Source: Phycomyces blakesleeanus NRRL 1555(-) (lineage: Eukaryota > Mucoromycota > Mucoromycetes > Mucorales > Phycomycetaceae). From it: a stretch of DNA of 64,000 nucleotides. A model generated the notes under the pieces. That model searched no databases. It was given only the letters and a program-made list of their open reading frames with translations, and was not told where the DNA came from. Numbering within the stretch: position 1 is the stretch's first letter; each line of letters begins with the position of its first letter. The stretch is from assembly GCF_001638985.1 (NCBI RefSeq), contig NW_017265147.1, positions 899,545-963,544 of the forward strand, given 5' to 3'. This document shows, piece after piece, positions 1 to 11,460 of the stretch. Made by a program: the position numbers and the translations under genes.

Positions 1-1066
1 AACTTTACAATAATTACAGTGAATACCCATCTGTTTCCAGGTACCTAAGAAGTACAAGTCGCCATCATACGGGATCTTGTATGAGAGTTTGGCAAGGGTG
101 GCATCGGGGTTGGGTGGTCGTTCAAGGTAAGCAAAACCAGTGACATCAAAAAAATTGACACGAAAATGCAAACCGACTTCTCGGATGGTGCCATATGCGG
201 CCAAGGCTGTTTTGATAGCCTTTTCAAGCAGAGGGGAAGTGTTGTATCCAACATAATCGTAGATTCAAATAGAGCGCACAGAAAATAAGACAAAGACATA
301 TTGAATAAGCGACCAGTATCAATTATACATTATTTCTCACACTATCATTAAATAAAGAATATACCGATAACAAGGTCACACACCTTAGTCAACATCACTA
401 ATCACTCAAACAAGAGCGTGGGTAATAACTTAACAATATATTATCTATGATATAAGAAAACAGACATCACATGATATACTCATATCATTATCCTAAATAC
501 ACACGCAATATCTATATAAACTCACATAGCAAATAGCAATAGAAGATCATCTCTCTTTTTATCAATAAACAAAGTCTCACCATACTTCTCGTCTGCACTT
601 TGTTTTTCTTTCTTTTCTAAAAATATAACAGGAAGTACGTTTGGCCTCCAACCAGGAAGCCTTTGGAACAGAGTTCGGTGCAGATGGTAGAATTGGTCAG
701 GTGCAATTCGTGGATGAGCAGTTGACGATGAGCGAATGATATTCCCAAGGTGCATGCCGTAGGAACGCTTGCTCTGAGAGCAGTCCAGAATTCAGAGGTA
801 AGGGTGGAATCAGTTGGTGGGGTGAAGAATACCGAATGACGAGATGTATTTTTGTGCCAGACGCGATCCGTAGATGTCGGCAAGTTAGAGAAAAGAACGA
901 CTGGTACTTGACTGGGGGCGGGAGTGGCTGTGGCAACATCGAGATATGACCTAGTGCTGGTTGTGGTAGAGGTAGTAGTAGAGGGTTGTGGAGTGGTTAT
1001 ATTGGCTTGACCTAGTGTTGTGGTGGACCCAATAGGTGGGTCCGGTACTTTAGCAGGAAGAGCCAT
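1..1066 (-). mobile_element. Gag-like (LINE ORF1-type) protein, partial and interrupted
   Basis: The reading begins at an ATG at 1064-1066 (MALPAKVPDP) with a Thr/Ser/Pro-rich N-terminus, then a segment ending in SKGFLVGGQT near 648. It resumes near 250 with VGYNTSPLLEKAIKTALAAY, a region with the look of an RRM-like fold, followed by VGLHFRVNFFDVTGFAYLE, and runs off the window at MGIHCNYCK, the start of a CxxC zinc knuckle. This layout is what I know from Gag-like ORF1 proteins of fungal retrotransposons. The roughly 390 bp between the two parts are AT-rich and non-coding. They could be an intron (a GT donor exists after GGQT), but no AG acceptor lies just upstream of the second part and an in-frame TGA precedes it, so an insertion or decay is equally likely. 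The reverse transcriptase would lie to the left of the window. Confidence 0.55.
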
Positions 1067-1419
1067 GTTACTATGGTGTACAGTAAAACACACTATACAA
1101 GGCGCATAAATGAGTTAGATGATGTTATTTTTTTGGACGAATTACAATAGTAGTTTAAAAGGTTTGTTTGCCTATTTTAGGTAAAATAAAAATAAAAATG
1201 GAAATCAAAAAAATGGAATGGATATATTAAATAATTGCTAAATTTACCTGTAAGGGTGTATTAAAGAGTTATATCAATAACGCACAGCGATTATAATTGT
1301 TTTGATAATGGAGGGCGCTGGAACGGAGAGAGGTGAACGTCATTGTTTTTTGCGGCGTATGGTGTATTTTTCTTATACACAGAAAAACACACAATATATG
1401 AACATTTACTGCGAGGGGA

Positions 1420-2513
1420 TTGTTTGCAAAACGGACCGCAATTGATCCTTTCGATTCTGTCGAGCTCACTACAAGTGACTTTAATATCCAGGAAATTACG
1501 GAGAATTTCCGAGTGTTTACGGTGGATCCTGGAAGAAGAGATGCCTTCAACTCATATCATGGTAATGATGATATAAGACGCTTAACAACCAATGAATACT
1601 ACAATGCATCTAGTATCGTTAAGTGAATGAGAAATGAGAAATGAAGATGTAAGGAAAGTGGCCCAAGGAATCAAGGAAGTTGAACCACATACCCTCACAG
1701 TAAAAACAACATGAGGAGAGTAATTTCTACAGAATACCCGATATACTATAGCCAATATGCCTACTCAATACAATATTTATAACTTCAAAGTACCTGAAAT
1801 ATATTTGAAAAAAAATCAGAGGTCGACAGAAAGCCTTAGACAATTACCCCAACATCCTTAACCATGGGTTTACAAAGTATAACAAAGAAAGAAGAAGAGA
1901 CGTTGTATAGCAAACAGGCAGAATCCTGAAAGTACACACCAACCTGTCCAACCAAGGTAATAAGTCAATTACTTATTGTTTGTATTCCATTTCACTTATA
2001 ATAGTTTAAAATATTACATAAACTCTCACCGACATGACTTTAGAGCCAGAGATGTTTCTAAAATCCCCTTTTGTCTATGGAGATAGGCTTACAAACAAAC
2101 CAAGTATCAGATTTCGCAGTGTACGGCATGGAGTATCCAAAAAAAAATTACAAGCATCTTATAAAACAAAAGATCGGAGAATTGTACATTTTAGACATCA
2201 ATGCATTTAATATGTCAAAGGTACATGCACTTTTTCTTTGAAGTTTTGTTCTTTATATGCAATATTGATTGTGTAGGTTTGCGACTTCTGTAATAGCAAA
2301 TACTTCAGATATTTCCAAGATGCCAGCGGTAGACCCAACCATCCAATATTAGCTTGCAACAACTGTATTTTTTTTTGTAATAGGGATGTCATGGCGGCAA
2401 AAAACATGTTCTATATTGTGCAGGAAATTTGGGGTGGCAACGGTAGGCCAGAAATCTTCAATCCTCAACCAAGACCAACAACAGCAACAACAACAACAAA
2501 GCACCACAATTAA
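1420..2513 (+). pseudogene. Decayed Fanzor/TnpB-like RuvC nuclease
   Basis: Several fragments in order match the RuvC-type nuclease of Fanzor (eukaryotic TnpB) elements. The RuvC-I motif VDPGRRDAF is at 1522-1545, followed by IRRLTTNEYYNAS. A linker with RKVAQGIKEVE and a basic stretch HGFTKYNKERRRDVV is near 1870-1905. At 2140-2220 is LYILDINAFNMSK. A 56-nt intron with GT and AG ends (2221-2276) joins this to VCDFC, and then come a second pair CNNC and the RuvC-III motif CNRDVMAAKNM near 2370-2408. The C-terminus is GGNGRPEIFNPQPRP, ending in TAA at 2511-2513. Stops and frameshifts (a TGA after IVK near 1624 with a tandem ATGAGAA duplication, stops near 1711-1720, and a frame change near 1840) make it inactive. 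The family call rests on remembered motifs; the order and spacing of DPG, two CxxC pairs and NRD are visible directly. Confidence 0.65.
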
Positions 2514-2863
2514 CGTGATTGTTCCTCACTCCGGTAGGCGAACTTAAAGATGCTTACAGGTAAAGAACATTCTAGTCATCTTTACCTTGTCTCAACCAAA
2601 TCCCCTTTTTATCCCAAATTTTATTCTTTTGTGTCACAATTCTCTTTTCGTTTGTCCAAAAAAGGTAAGCAAGTTGTCTAAAAATTAATTTTCATTCGTC
2701 CAAAAAAAAATAACATCGTCTAAATCTCAAGTAGAAACACTGTACATGCCCAATGATAACTTGATATATATTGATCTAAAATTGGAATTACCTCTTGAAC
2801 CTATATTGTGCTACTTGATCCATGCTACATTTATTATTTCCTATTTATTTCTATACGTGGGTT

Positions 2864-2927
2864 TATATATCTATATATCTATATATCTATATATCTATAT
2901 ATCTATGTATCTATGTATCTATATATA
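2864..2927. repeat. TATC/TATA microsatellite
   Basis: Tandem copies of ATATATCT pass into ATCTATGT-type variants. It generates an artificial Tyr/Ile-rich open frame. Confidence 0.9.
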
Positions 2928-4532
2928 CGATGTGTGTTATGTGGGTCCATGATCTTGATTAACTTATCTGATCTTGAAAATATAAAAATGTGGGTGGAAT
3001 TAATCCATTTTCTGAACCACCTGATATATATATATATATTAGACTTTGAGTGTGATTTGTGGGTAGACCATTATAAATTATTAGAATGTTCGTTCCAAAG
3101 AAATAATAATAGTAATAGATGAATTTCTATATACTATGTGAGATTAGATACTTAAGGATAGTACTAGAATCTAAGTACTTTTTGGTTTTTATTGAATTAA
3201 CTATAGCGTATCTTTAGTTATATCTTTTTTAAGGTCGCCCTCTTTGTCTGTTTGGGCTTAGTGTAGTATTATAATTCATAGATTTTTAATTTTTGATCAT
3301 ATATTATTGACTTTCCAGAACTTATTTATCTTAAATTCATATTACTGTGAATGAATCTTTCAGTGCGATTCACCGCGTATTTCAATTTGTCTATTTTGCC
3401 TATACCATAAAGACCGGTACTCTTCCTTCTTAATTCCCAATATAAGATATGTCAGTGATAGTAAATAGACAATACGCTTTGTTGGATATAATACAATTCC
3501 TTGATAGTTTAAATTTTGATATTCTATATATATATGTACAACTGAAATTTCCATAGAAACCTCCAGATTTAATCAGAATTGATAGTAGTTTTTAAACACT
3601 TTAAAGTAAAGTAGTATACCCTACATATTTTGAATTATTTCGGGTTCGCTTGTTGTTACAAGCAGAGTATACTGGAAACTAAAATCAACCAACCAGGCGA
3701 CAGATTAATTAATTAATTAATTAATTAGCCTACAAAATTGTATGTGGTTTTGAACAACAAACCATCTTTGTAAAGGATATAAAAAAATCTGTGATGATAA
3801 TTGACAAGATTAATTAGAGCTACACAAGAAAAATAAGGTTAAATTTTGAAACCTTAAGGCCGATGCTTTTCATGATATTATGTTTTGATCCAGTATTATT
3901 ATAGCATCACACTCTGGAACTTAAGTCATTTATATATACTCAAAAGATTGTATTGCATTTTAGGTATTTCATATTATAGAATATATAGGGTACTTCATTT
4001 TTACTTTTGATTTATTCTTTTAAATGAGCCTCTAGTAATCAGCCTGATAAAAGCACGTACATTGATCCATTCATATATCATATATTGAAATCTAAAGACA
4101 TGTATATTGGTTAGCCCAAAAAGTAGATTCACTCGCCCCTCTTCAATAGAATATATAAAAATAAATATTTTTACGAAAAACTCCACCAACCAAGAAAGTA
4201 AGACAAACATCCCGTTTGTCAATATGAAAAGGTTATTTACCTTGTGCTTTTTCCCGCTCAAAAAAAGCAACATTTCATCTCTTCACGTGTGCAACTCGTT
4301 TATTTGGAACAGAAGCGGTTTTTGTATAATTTTATTTATTTGTTAGATTTTATTCTTAAGTCCCGGGGATCAGACCAACTAATTAATATACTGGTTGTAC
4401 TCTTTACATTCCTTTCTTTCTCTCTTATATAAATATCTATATACGTACAGAGTAGAACGAGGGAGAAAAATGCAAAGAAATAGTGTATTGAGGTAATAAT
4501 ATGAAAAAAATACAAAAGAGGGAGACAAGGGA

Positions 4533-4576
4533 GATATATATATATATATGTGTGTGTGTGTGAGTGTGTGTGTGTA
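4533..4576. repeat. (TA)n-(TG)n microsatellite
   Basis: A run of TA dinucleotides followed by TG dinucleotides lies just beyond the stop codon of the syntaxin gene, so it would be in its 3' untranslated region. Confidence 0.9.
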
Positions 4577-4618
4577 GAGCTGTAAAAAAAAAATAGATAA
4601 AGATAATAATCAAGCTGT

Positions 4619-6851
4619 TCAATCAATACCAGCATGATCAAAAGCAAACCACCAGATCAGGATACCTGCTACAATTAAAATAATAATAGCAATTGCAAAG
4701 CAGCACCATTTTTTCTATATTCCACAAATATATATATATATAGTCAGATCGAAGTTTATATTCTCTAGTGTGGCTGAGGTCTTTTACTTACAGAACGTGT
4801 ACTTTTGGCACTAACAATGGCCCTGTCAATGTCCTTGTTTCCCTGTTCCAGGTCCATCATTACGGCTTCAGAGTGCATCTCAACCTCCTTTAGTGTCTCT
4901 CCTTGTTGCTCCACCATCATTTGCATGTCCATGAACAATTGATGAAGTTGCTACACATCACATTAAATTATAGAATTCAATTACTACTACTTAAATAATA
5001 ACATAATATAAGTATATTTACCAGGATCGTCTTTTCAATCTTTTTAATGTCATCGTGTCGTGTCTGGACTTCATTCAGAACTGCTCGGGCTTGGCCTGAT
5101 CGGTTGGCTTGCATAAGCTAAATAAAAATAGCTCAAGTTAAAAACACGCAAATCAATTCATTCTCCCTCCTCTTATACTTCTTCTATTACTTCTTCTACT
5201 TCAAACGAACAGATAAATATAAGAATATTTTTCCATACTTACAGATTGAGCAAAAATCTGCGTCTCGTCAGAATCCAACGCCTTTTCAATCTCATCCGAA
5301 GTTGCCTCTGGCTTAACTATATTTTTTTTTAAAAAAATTTACAGAAATAAAATAAGATAAAAACAGACACTTGGAGGATTAAAAGTCCTTGTCATGGTTA
5401 CAAAATAACTAGAGGTAAATTTCACACACAAAAACAAAAAAAAAGAAAGAAAGAAATATAGAGAGAAGGGAGGCCTCGTGTTATTTACCAATACGGATCT
5501 GTCTCTCGACACGCTGTCTATATTTTTGCTGATACGTCCGTTCAATGTCTTGGTATCGCTGAATTGTTTCAATGAAACGCTTCTTTAATGCCGAAAGCTA
5601 ATAATGATAATAAAATGTGAACAATGCGTTATTGAATCTATAAAGAAAGAAAAAGGTAGACCCGCCATTATAATTCATTTTACCTGTGTTTTACGCATAG
5701 GGAGATCACCAGTGCTGGCTGGTATCCTTGCATTGCTCAATTCAATAGCTATACAATTCAATACAATTCGATACAATTCAATACAATACAATTCAACGCA
5801 ATACAATCAATTAATTAATCAATTAATTAAATGTTCCTATTACTATTATGGCCATGATTATATATTTAACCAGAATTTCGGAACAAGTAAAAAAAAAAGA
5901 AAACTCTTGGCTGGCTATATTTCTTCTCAAACATAATATAATATAGTTTACCTTTTATTCGCAGTTTGGCTTCATTATTCAATTTTGCTGTCTGAGTTGA
6001 TAGCTGCTCCAGGCGGCGAGTGTTCTCAGACATTTGTTCTTCACTGATATTAACAAGTGTTGCACCGTGCATCTCTTCAATATCAGTAATGTTTTGGTTG
6101 ATACGTTTGGTCAAATCCTTGACTTCTTCGACCTATAATGCATATAAGCAATTATACATATTTATTTAATAAACAAAAGGTTCAATTATAAGAACATATA
6201 AATTTTATGTATATATGTTGGTTCTTTATTGTGACCAAATAATTACAATTAACTCTAATTTATCTATACAAGTTACTATACCTCTAAAAAGAATACTTCG
6301 GTCGAAACAGGCCCATTTGGGTCAAGGGCGGTAGGGGCAGTAGTTGGCTGGCGTTGTTGCATTTCATACTGGTCATTGGTGTTCGCGTAACGATCACCTC
6401 TGGATGAGTTGTTGTAAGTAGCAGAAGGAGGGGCGGGAGGACGGTAAGAGGTTTCGTCTTCGTAACGTTGTGTGCGTTGAGTTGCTGGTGGGGCACGATA
6501 AGAAGGCATGGGAGGGGCGTCATACTCATCACTAAAGTAATAATAGCAAAGGTTAAGAGGGTCTTTATGTACTAAAAGGATATTCTAATGCGGTCGTATA
6601 TGTCTATGTACCTTAGGCGACTACAAAAATAAAATAAAATAAAATAAAATAAAATAAAATAAAATAAAGAATGGTTAATTAAACGAGTCTTAAGTTGCCT
6701 TTTATATATATATAAAATATGGTTGAAACTTACTCATAGCGTTTCTCGTTACTACTTGGACCCTAACAATATACAAGATGTTGGTTGATGATGACATGCT
6801 TTGTGTCTATTTATTATTTACTCTTAGTTCCGCTAGTCTGTCTCGGCTCAT
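4619..6851 (-). CDS. SSO1: Plasma-membrane syntaxin (Qa-SNARE, Sso1/2 type)
   Basis: This is a t-SNARE of the syntaxin-1/Sso family, which pairs with Sec9/SNAP25-type and Snc-type SNAREs for exocytosis at the plasma membrane. The gene is split into about ten small exons. In order they encode MSRDRLAELR, a Pro/Gln-rich segment, the three-helix Habc region (VEEVKDLTKRINQNITDIEE, then LSALKKRFIETIQRYQDIE), a SNARE motif running through LNEVQTRHDDIKKIEKTIL and LHQLFMDMQMMVEQQGETL, and a C-terminal membrane anchor WCCFAIAIIILIVAGILIWW ending FDHAGID. The stop is at 4619-4621. The central-layer Gln of the SNARE motif is in the MMVEQQGE stretch. I chose the ATG at 6849-6851 because MSRDRLAEL matches fungal Sso N-termini; an upstream in-frame ATG at 6870-6872 would add seven residues. 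A 9-nt microexon lies at 6612-6620. Which Sso paralogue it is cannot be told. Confidence 0.88.
6625..6668. repeat. (AAAAT)n microsatellite in a syntaxin intron
   Basis: About nine tandem AAAAT units lie between the second exon and the 9-nt microexon of the syntaxin gene. On the coding strand this is an ATTTT-rich tract that supplies the pyrimidine-rich stretch before the microexon acceptor. Confidence 0.92.
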
Positions 6852-7447
6852 TGTGAATCGAGATTGGGACATTGTTAAACGAGTGGAAGTGGATTTAAGC
6901 GAAAGGAATGTGAAATGGGTGTTGGGATGTGTGTATGTGTGCGGAAGGGGAGAGGAGGGGTTTAGAGACGGACTGTAGAGAAGAGAGAGAGAAGAGGGAG
7001 AGAGAGAAGTTCTTGTTAGGCTCCGTCTGTCTTTTTTAGCCTTTTCATCCTTTTGTTTTTTCTTGTGTTGCATTAAGATTGAGCCCGCTCTAGGGTAGGA
7101 CAACGCAAATTGAATAACTTTGATCTGTCCACTTCTACAAAGGAGTCCCGTTTCACACGACTTGACTAGCATATTTCGGTAAATAGCAATGTGCCCAGTC
7201 ATTTCCCCTCTTCTCTCTTACTAGACAAGTCAAATCCAATTGACCCAGAAGATATAAATAATATGCATACATAGTTCCATTATCTTGTCGACCAAAACGA
7301 CCACCAGTTTACTTGACCAAGAATATATATACACACACATATATATATATATATAGATTTACTATATTATTTATCATTTTCATACTTGAAAATAAAATAA
7401 AATAAAACATACACGCACACTTTCTTTTAATACAAGTTACAAGCAAC

Positions 7448-8718
7448 TTAAGGGGGTGTCGCCTTCTTCTTCTTCTCTTCGACAATGTCGATATTATCTT
7501 CAGGCACCTACAGAAAACAATTATAGAGTGATATCAAGTAAATAAACACAATATAATAAAAGCCAATGAATTTTTTATTCACACAAAGCCGTCTATTGTA
7601 GTTTTTGTTTTTGTTTTTAAAGCGTTTTTGAAGACTTACATGAGGCCAGTTTGCAAGGATCAAGTCATTCAACTCCTCAGAGAAATCACCTTGGACAACG
7701 ATCTCATCCTGTCCCTGGTTATTTTTTGCAACAGATGATCCACATGCGAATTTGTTGGCAAACATCTTTGCCGCTTTCTTCATGTCCACACCTTGAAAGA
7801 AAGTAAGAATTCACAGTTAAGATATCAATAGAAATTAAGAATATATTATACTAGTTCTTCAAGACCAGCCAATAAAATATAAAAATGTTTACCAAATACA
7901 TCCAAGCCGTAAATGGTAGTAACGCACTTTCGCTTTGTACGCTCTACACGCTTAATTGTAACGCGGGAAGACTAAATTGAATAAACACACATATAAGTAA
8001 GTTGACAGCTTTGTCATTACCACCACACACACGCAATATTCAATATCCCTCTTTTTAATCTTTTATTTACTTTTTTTTCATTAAGAATTAATAACCAAAA
8101 ACCTCCAAAAGAAAAGAAAAAGAAATAGCCTCACCATCTTCTTCTTATTCTCGCGTTCAAGCTTAGCCTCGAGCTTGGCTGATTTGTCCTTTACAAAGGT
8201 GCGATCAGGCTTACCATCAGCAGTTGTAGCTCCGGGTTCTTCGAGTGCGACATTCTCTACACCCTTTGTGATTGCTAATATACATGAGCGGTTTTTTTTT
8301 TGGTTCGGTTGCATTTTTTAGTTTAGATTTTTTGATATATCTCGCTATATACATATATATCGTAACGCGTTCATAGTCTGGAGATAGCTTGCCTTCGACA
8401 TTGTAAAGTGAAACGTAGACGTCTTCGTGATTATCTTTAAGCCATTCTTTGCACTTTTCTTGGGTACCGCTGAATTCACAGTACTAGATTTAAGGATGAG
8501 AATGTAGTAGCTTCACATGTATGTATATACATGTTTTATATACAAATAAATCAATAATGTACCTCTGGGGGCATTGTGCAGACTACGCGTAGAGATGATT
8601 AAGACAAGTTGTACTTTTTTTATATATATATATATTCACATGCAATCATTCTTTCTAAGAAAGAAATGTGTCTCTACTCACTGCCACAATACAGGACTTT
8701 TACTTCTTCCAAGGCCAT
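7448..8718 (-). CDS. TMA22: Density-regulated protein homologue (DENR/Tma22), SUI1 domain
   Basis: Tma22/DENR acts with Tma20/MCT-1 on the 40S ribosome to remove deacylated tRNA and recycle or re-initiate. The gene has several exons. The start at 8716-8718 gives MALEEVKVLYCG, and splicing yields a Cys-rich N-terminal motif (YCGICTMPPEYCEF) close to the DENR zinc-binding start. The middle is acidic/basic (KLEAKLERENKKKM), and the C-terminal SUI1/eIF1-like domain runs through SSRVTIKRVERTKRKCVTTI, GLDVF, VDMKKAAKMFANKFACGSSV and IVVQGDF, ending VEEKKKATPP with stop at 7448-7450. FACGSSV and the VQGD segment are hallmarks of the SUI1 fold. Length is about 200 residues, normal for the family. The first splice junction (YCG-I-C) is inferred from the family alignment. 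Confidence 0.92.
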
Positions 8719-9130
8719 GACGATATAATGCTATAAAATAATGCAAAAGAAATAGGACCAAAAATAAAAATAAAGGGAATAAAGGCGGTTTTTTCTTTTT
8801 TCTCTTTTCTTTACTTTGTGCGATTGTTAAAATTCGTTTTCCTTCAAGCTTAAATCAGCAGTCATGAAATATTACACGCCAGCTTTATTTATATTTATAT
8901 ATATAAATTAGGCTTGGAAAGTAAAACGACTAGCAAAAAAAAAAGCAGAAAACTAAAGGCAAAATATACAATGTATACTAGCAATAGAAGAAGTCCTTTG
9001 AAGAGTATGAATAAAGAACTAAATAATCAATTCCCAACAATAGCAGTAAATAAATAAGTAAAATGTATACATGTATATATCATATAATATCCATATGTGT
9101 ATGGGTCTGTGTGTGTGTGTTTTTTTTTAA

Positions 9131-10367
9131 TTACTTCTTTTTAAGTCCAAATTGGAATCCTCCTGCTCGCTTTTGGGGAAGGCCAAACGACATTTTAATT
9201 GCCTCTTTTTTGACGTTTGGGATGTCAGCAGCAGGCACAGAATAAGGTACTGGTGCTGTTGAAATAGAAGAAGAAGAAGAGGTAGGAATGGGAGGAGTAG
9301 AAGTAGAAGGAGGGGGTGGAGGGGGAGGAGTCATGGCTTTTGGAGGTGCGGCTGGAACAGATCTCTGGATTGGTACAGTAGGTTGAGGTTGAACAGTGGC
9401 CCAACCACCTCTTCCGGCTGATGTGTTTGTATGAACTGGTTTAGCTGATGGAGGTGCGGGTGTAAGTGTAGGTGGAGGTGGAGGTGGTGCTGCTTCTCCT
9501 GATCTCTTTAGCATTGCTTCATGCATTCTCTTCAACTCTCTCTCCTCGCGCTTCCTCTCTCGTTCTCGCTTTCTTTCTTTTTCAGACAAGGCAGCATCTG
9601 TATTCTTTGCCGACTCTTTCATGTCCTTGAATCTCTAAAAAGAAGCACACATATACATAAAACAATTAGATAATGCTAGCTATAATCATGTCATGTACTC
9701 AATGTACCTTTAAAAATATATAATAATATTTACCTTTTTATGGTGGTGATCATAACTCTGTAAATGCTGTTCATATTCACTGATTTTGCTGTACTGCTTA
9801 TCACACAACTCACAATAAAATGCTCGTTTGACTTCCTTTAATTCGCGTACAATTGCTTCCTTTTGAACAACCTTGTTTTCTCTCCAATTTTTCTCCTCTT
9901 CTGTTTCCTCCAATTGTTTCTCACTATCGAGAGCCTTTCGACGTGCTGTTGACGACACGTGGTAGGATTCTTCTTCGCCGGCCTTACCAACACCAAGCGA
10001 GTCGAGTTTGATCTCGATTGAAATAGGATCGATACGACCTAAAACGAGTGTAGATAATTAGTATATAGTATGTATTTTATTTGTGAGCATATAAGTATGT
10101 CTGCAGAGCTATCATCATTATTTACAGCTATTATATTACGTTACCTTGACCCTGAGTACCAAGACCTTCACCAACTTTCCATCCCATTTTTTGCAAGAGT
10201 AAATAGCCTCGATTGGTACTTGGAATTGGTTCGAGCATTGTGGCTTGCATGTTGGCTTCAAAGTTCATGTAGCCTGTGGGCTGTGCATTGCGTGGAAGCG
10301 AAAACGAAGGCTCTTCGGCAAAGTCAAGACTGTCTTGGCTGCCATCGGATGTGTAGCCTGTCGTCAT
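9131..10367 (-). CDS. G-patch and C2H2 zinc-finger protein (GPATCH8-like)
   Basis: Three exons. The N-terminus has a G-patch: LLLQKMGWKVGEGLGTQGQG, the Gly-rich motif that activates DEAH-box RNA helicases. Next is a Glu/Lys-rich helix (EKQLEETEEEKNWRENK), then a single C2H2-type finger FYCELCDKQYSKISEYEQHL continuing to SYDHHHKK, of the kind found in RNA-binding proteins. Then come a Lys/Arg/Glu-rich coiled coil (KERKRERERKREERELKRM) and long polyproline runs, and the C-terminus is SFGLPQKRAGGFQFGLKKK. The order G-patch, C2H2, KER-rich, Pro-rich matches GPATCH8-like proteins, so a nuclear role in pre-mRNA handling is inferred. Start ATG is at 10365-10367, stop TAA at 9131-9133. I am sure of the domains, less of the precise orthologue. 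Confidence 0.85.
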
Positions 10368-11460
10368 CTTTTTGGATTCAAGGACAAAAAAAAGGAAAGG
10401 GTAGACAGGGAATTGGGAAAATTAGGACGAACATTGTAATACCTTTAAGATATTTATTTTTCTTCTTCTTCTATGAATATATAAGTATGAATGTATATAT
10501 GTATATATTGTTGGATTACAAATATATATATATATATATAAAAGAATGCAAGATTGAAAGATAAACACAATTCTCTAAACCTCTCGCTCTCTCTTTATAA
10601 CTTTCTATTTTTTTACGGTCGGACACTTAAATAACATCTTTCGGTGGTGTAAATATCGATATTTGCATTTTTACATCCATCGATATCTCCATGAATATTG
10701 GTCTGTTGCTAGTCAAACAAGCACTGACCAAAGTTGTGTTACTTTTTGCACAACTTTACTTAATAGAGCAAAAACAAAAATTTCATTTTTTTTTCAAATA
10801 CTGCTCTGAGGAAAAAGTGGGTATTAAAACTGGACTTTTTGGTGCAAATAGCCATTTTTTATTAATAAATGGTTTTTTAAGAATGAAAAAATATGATGTT
10901 TTGATCAATACTTGAGTAATCAATGTCAAACTACTTTTATGTGGTGGATCTTTTTGTGCCTCACCAGGTTACTTATATTTATAGGAAAGAGTTTCATAAT
11001 AGATTTGGATGTATAGCAGGTTTTTTGTATTTAATTTGTCCATTTTGATCAAAATGATCCTTTTCTTTTTATACATATTTATAAAGCGCTTCATTATAAC
11101 GCTCGATATAGATATAGTAATATGATTTTTGGTTGTATCAATATTAGCACAATATCAAGACCTAACTATATGTACATTTACAATCTCTCTTTTATTCAAA
11201 TAAATTATCAAGATACTGTGATCTACTTGAAGATGTATTCGACTTGATTCCCTCCCTTAAATCCCTAATTGATAAATCATCGTTCAAAAAGAAAATAATA
11301 TTTAATATAAAAAAATACGGGCCTTGAATACAAACCCACATATATAGACACACAGTATGAGTGTGTTGTGGTTTGAATAACATTCGTGACTCTAATCCTT
11401 ATTTCCATTGTTATTGTTATCATCTTATTTGTTTGTCATTTCCAAAGAAAGAGAGAGAAG
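10368..11460. other. Intergenic interval with repeat copy A
   Basis: Divergent promoter region between the G-patch gene and the reductase gene. Most of it is taken up by the 438-bp repeat at 10618-11055. No gene is seen in it. Confidence 0.6.
10618..11055 (+). repeat. 438-bp dispersed repeat, copy A
   Basis: Reads from GTCGGACACTTAAATAACAT to the palindrome ATTTTGATCAAAAT. The same sequence occurs reverse-complemented at 21975-22412 with the same length and scattered substitutions. No terminal inverted repeat and no obvious target-site duplication is visible, and it has no long open frame. It could be a MITE-like non-autonomous element or a solo terminal repeat. Confidence 0.85.

Larger units (their letters stand above)
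2514..4618. other. Gene-free AT-rich interval
   Basis: No supported gene. It holds simple repeats (a TATC-type tract at 2864-2927, an ATTA tract at about 3704-3728, and TA then TG runs at 4533-4576) and presumably the 3' untranslated region of the syntaxin gene at its right end. Open frames here are short and made of low-complexity sequence. Confidence 0.6.

Noticed and set aside
2746..3122. Open frames rich in Tyr and Ile on the plus strand
   Set aside because: Produced by the TATC microsatellite; no real composition or domain.
10618..11055. Interpretation of the 438-bp repeat as a terminal repeat of an LTR retrotransposon
   Set aside because: The two copies are inverted, do not begin TG and end CA, and no primer-binding site or pol gene lies between them.
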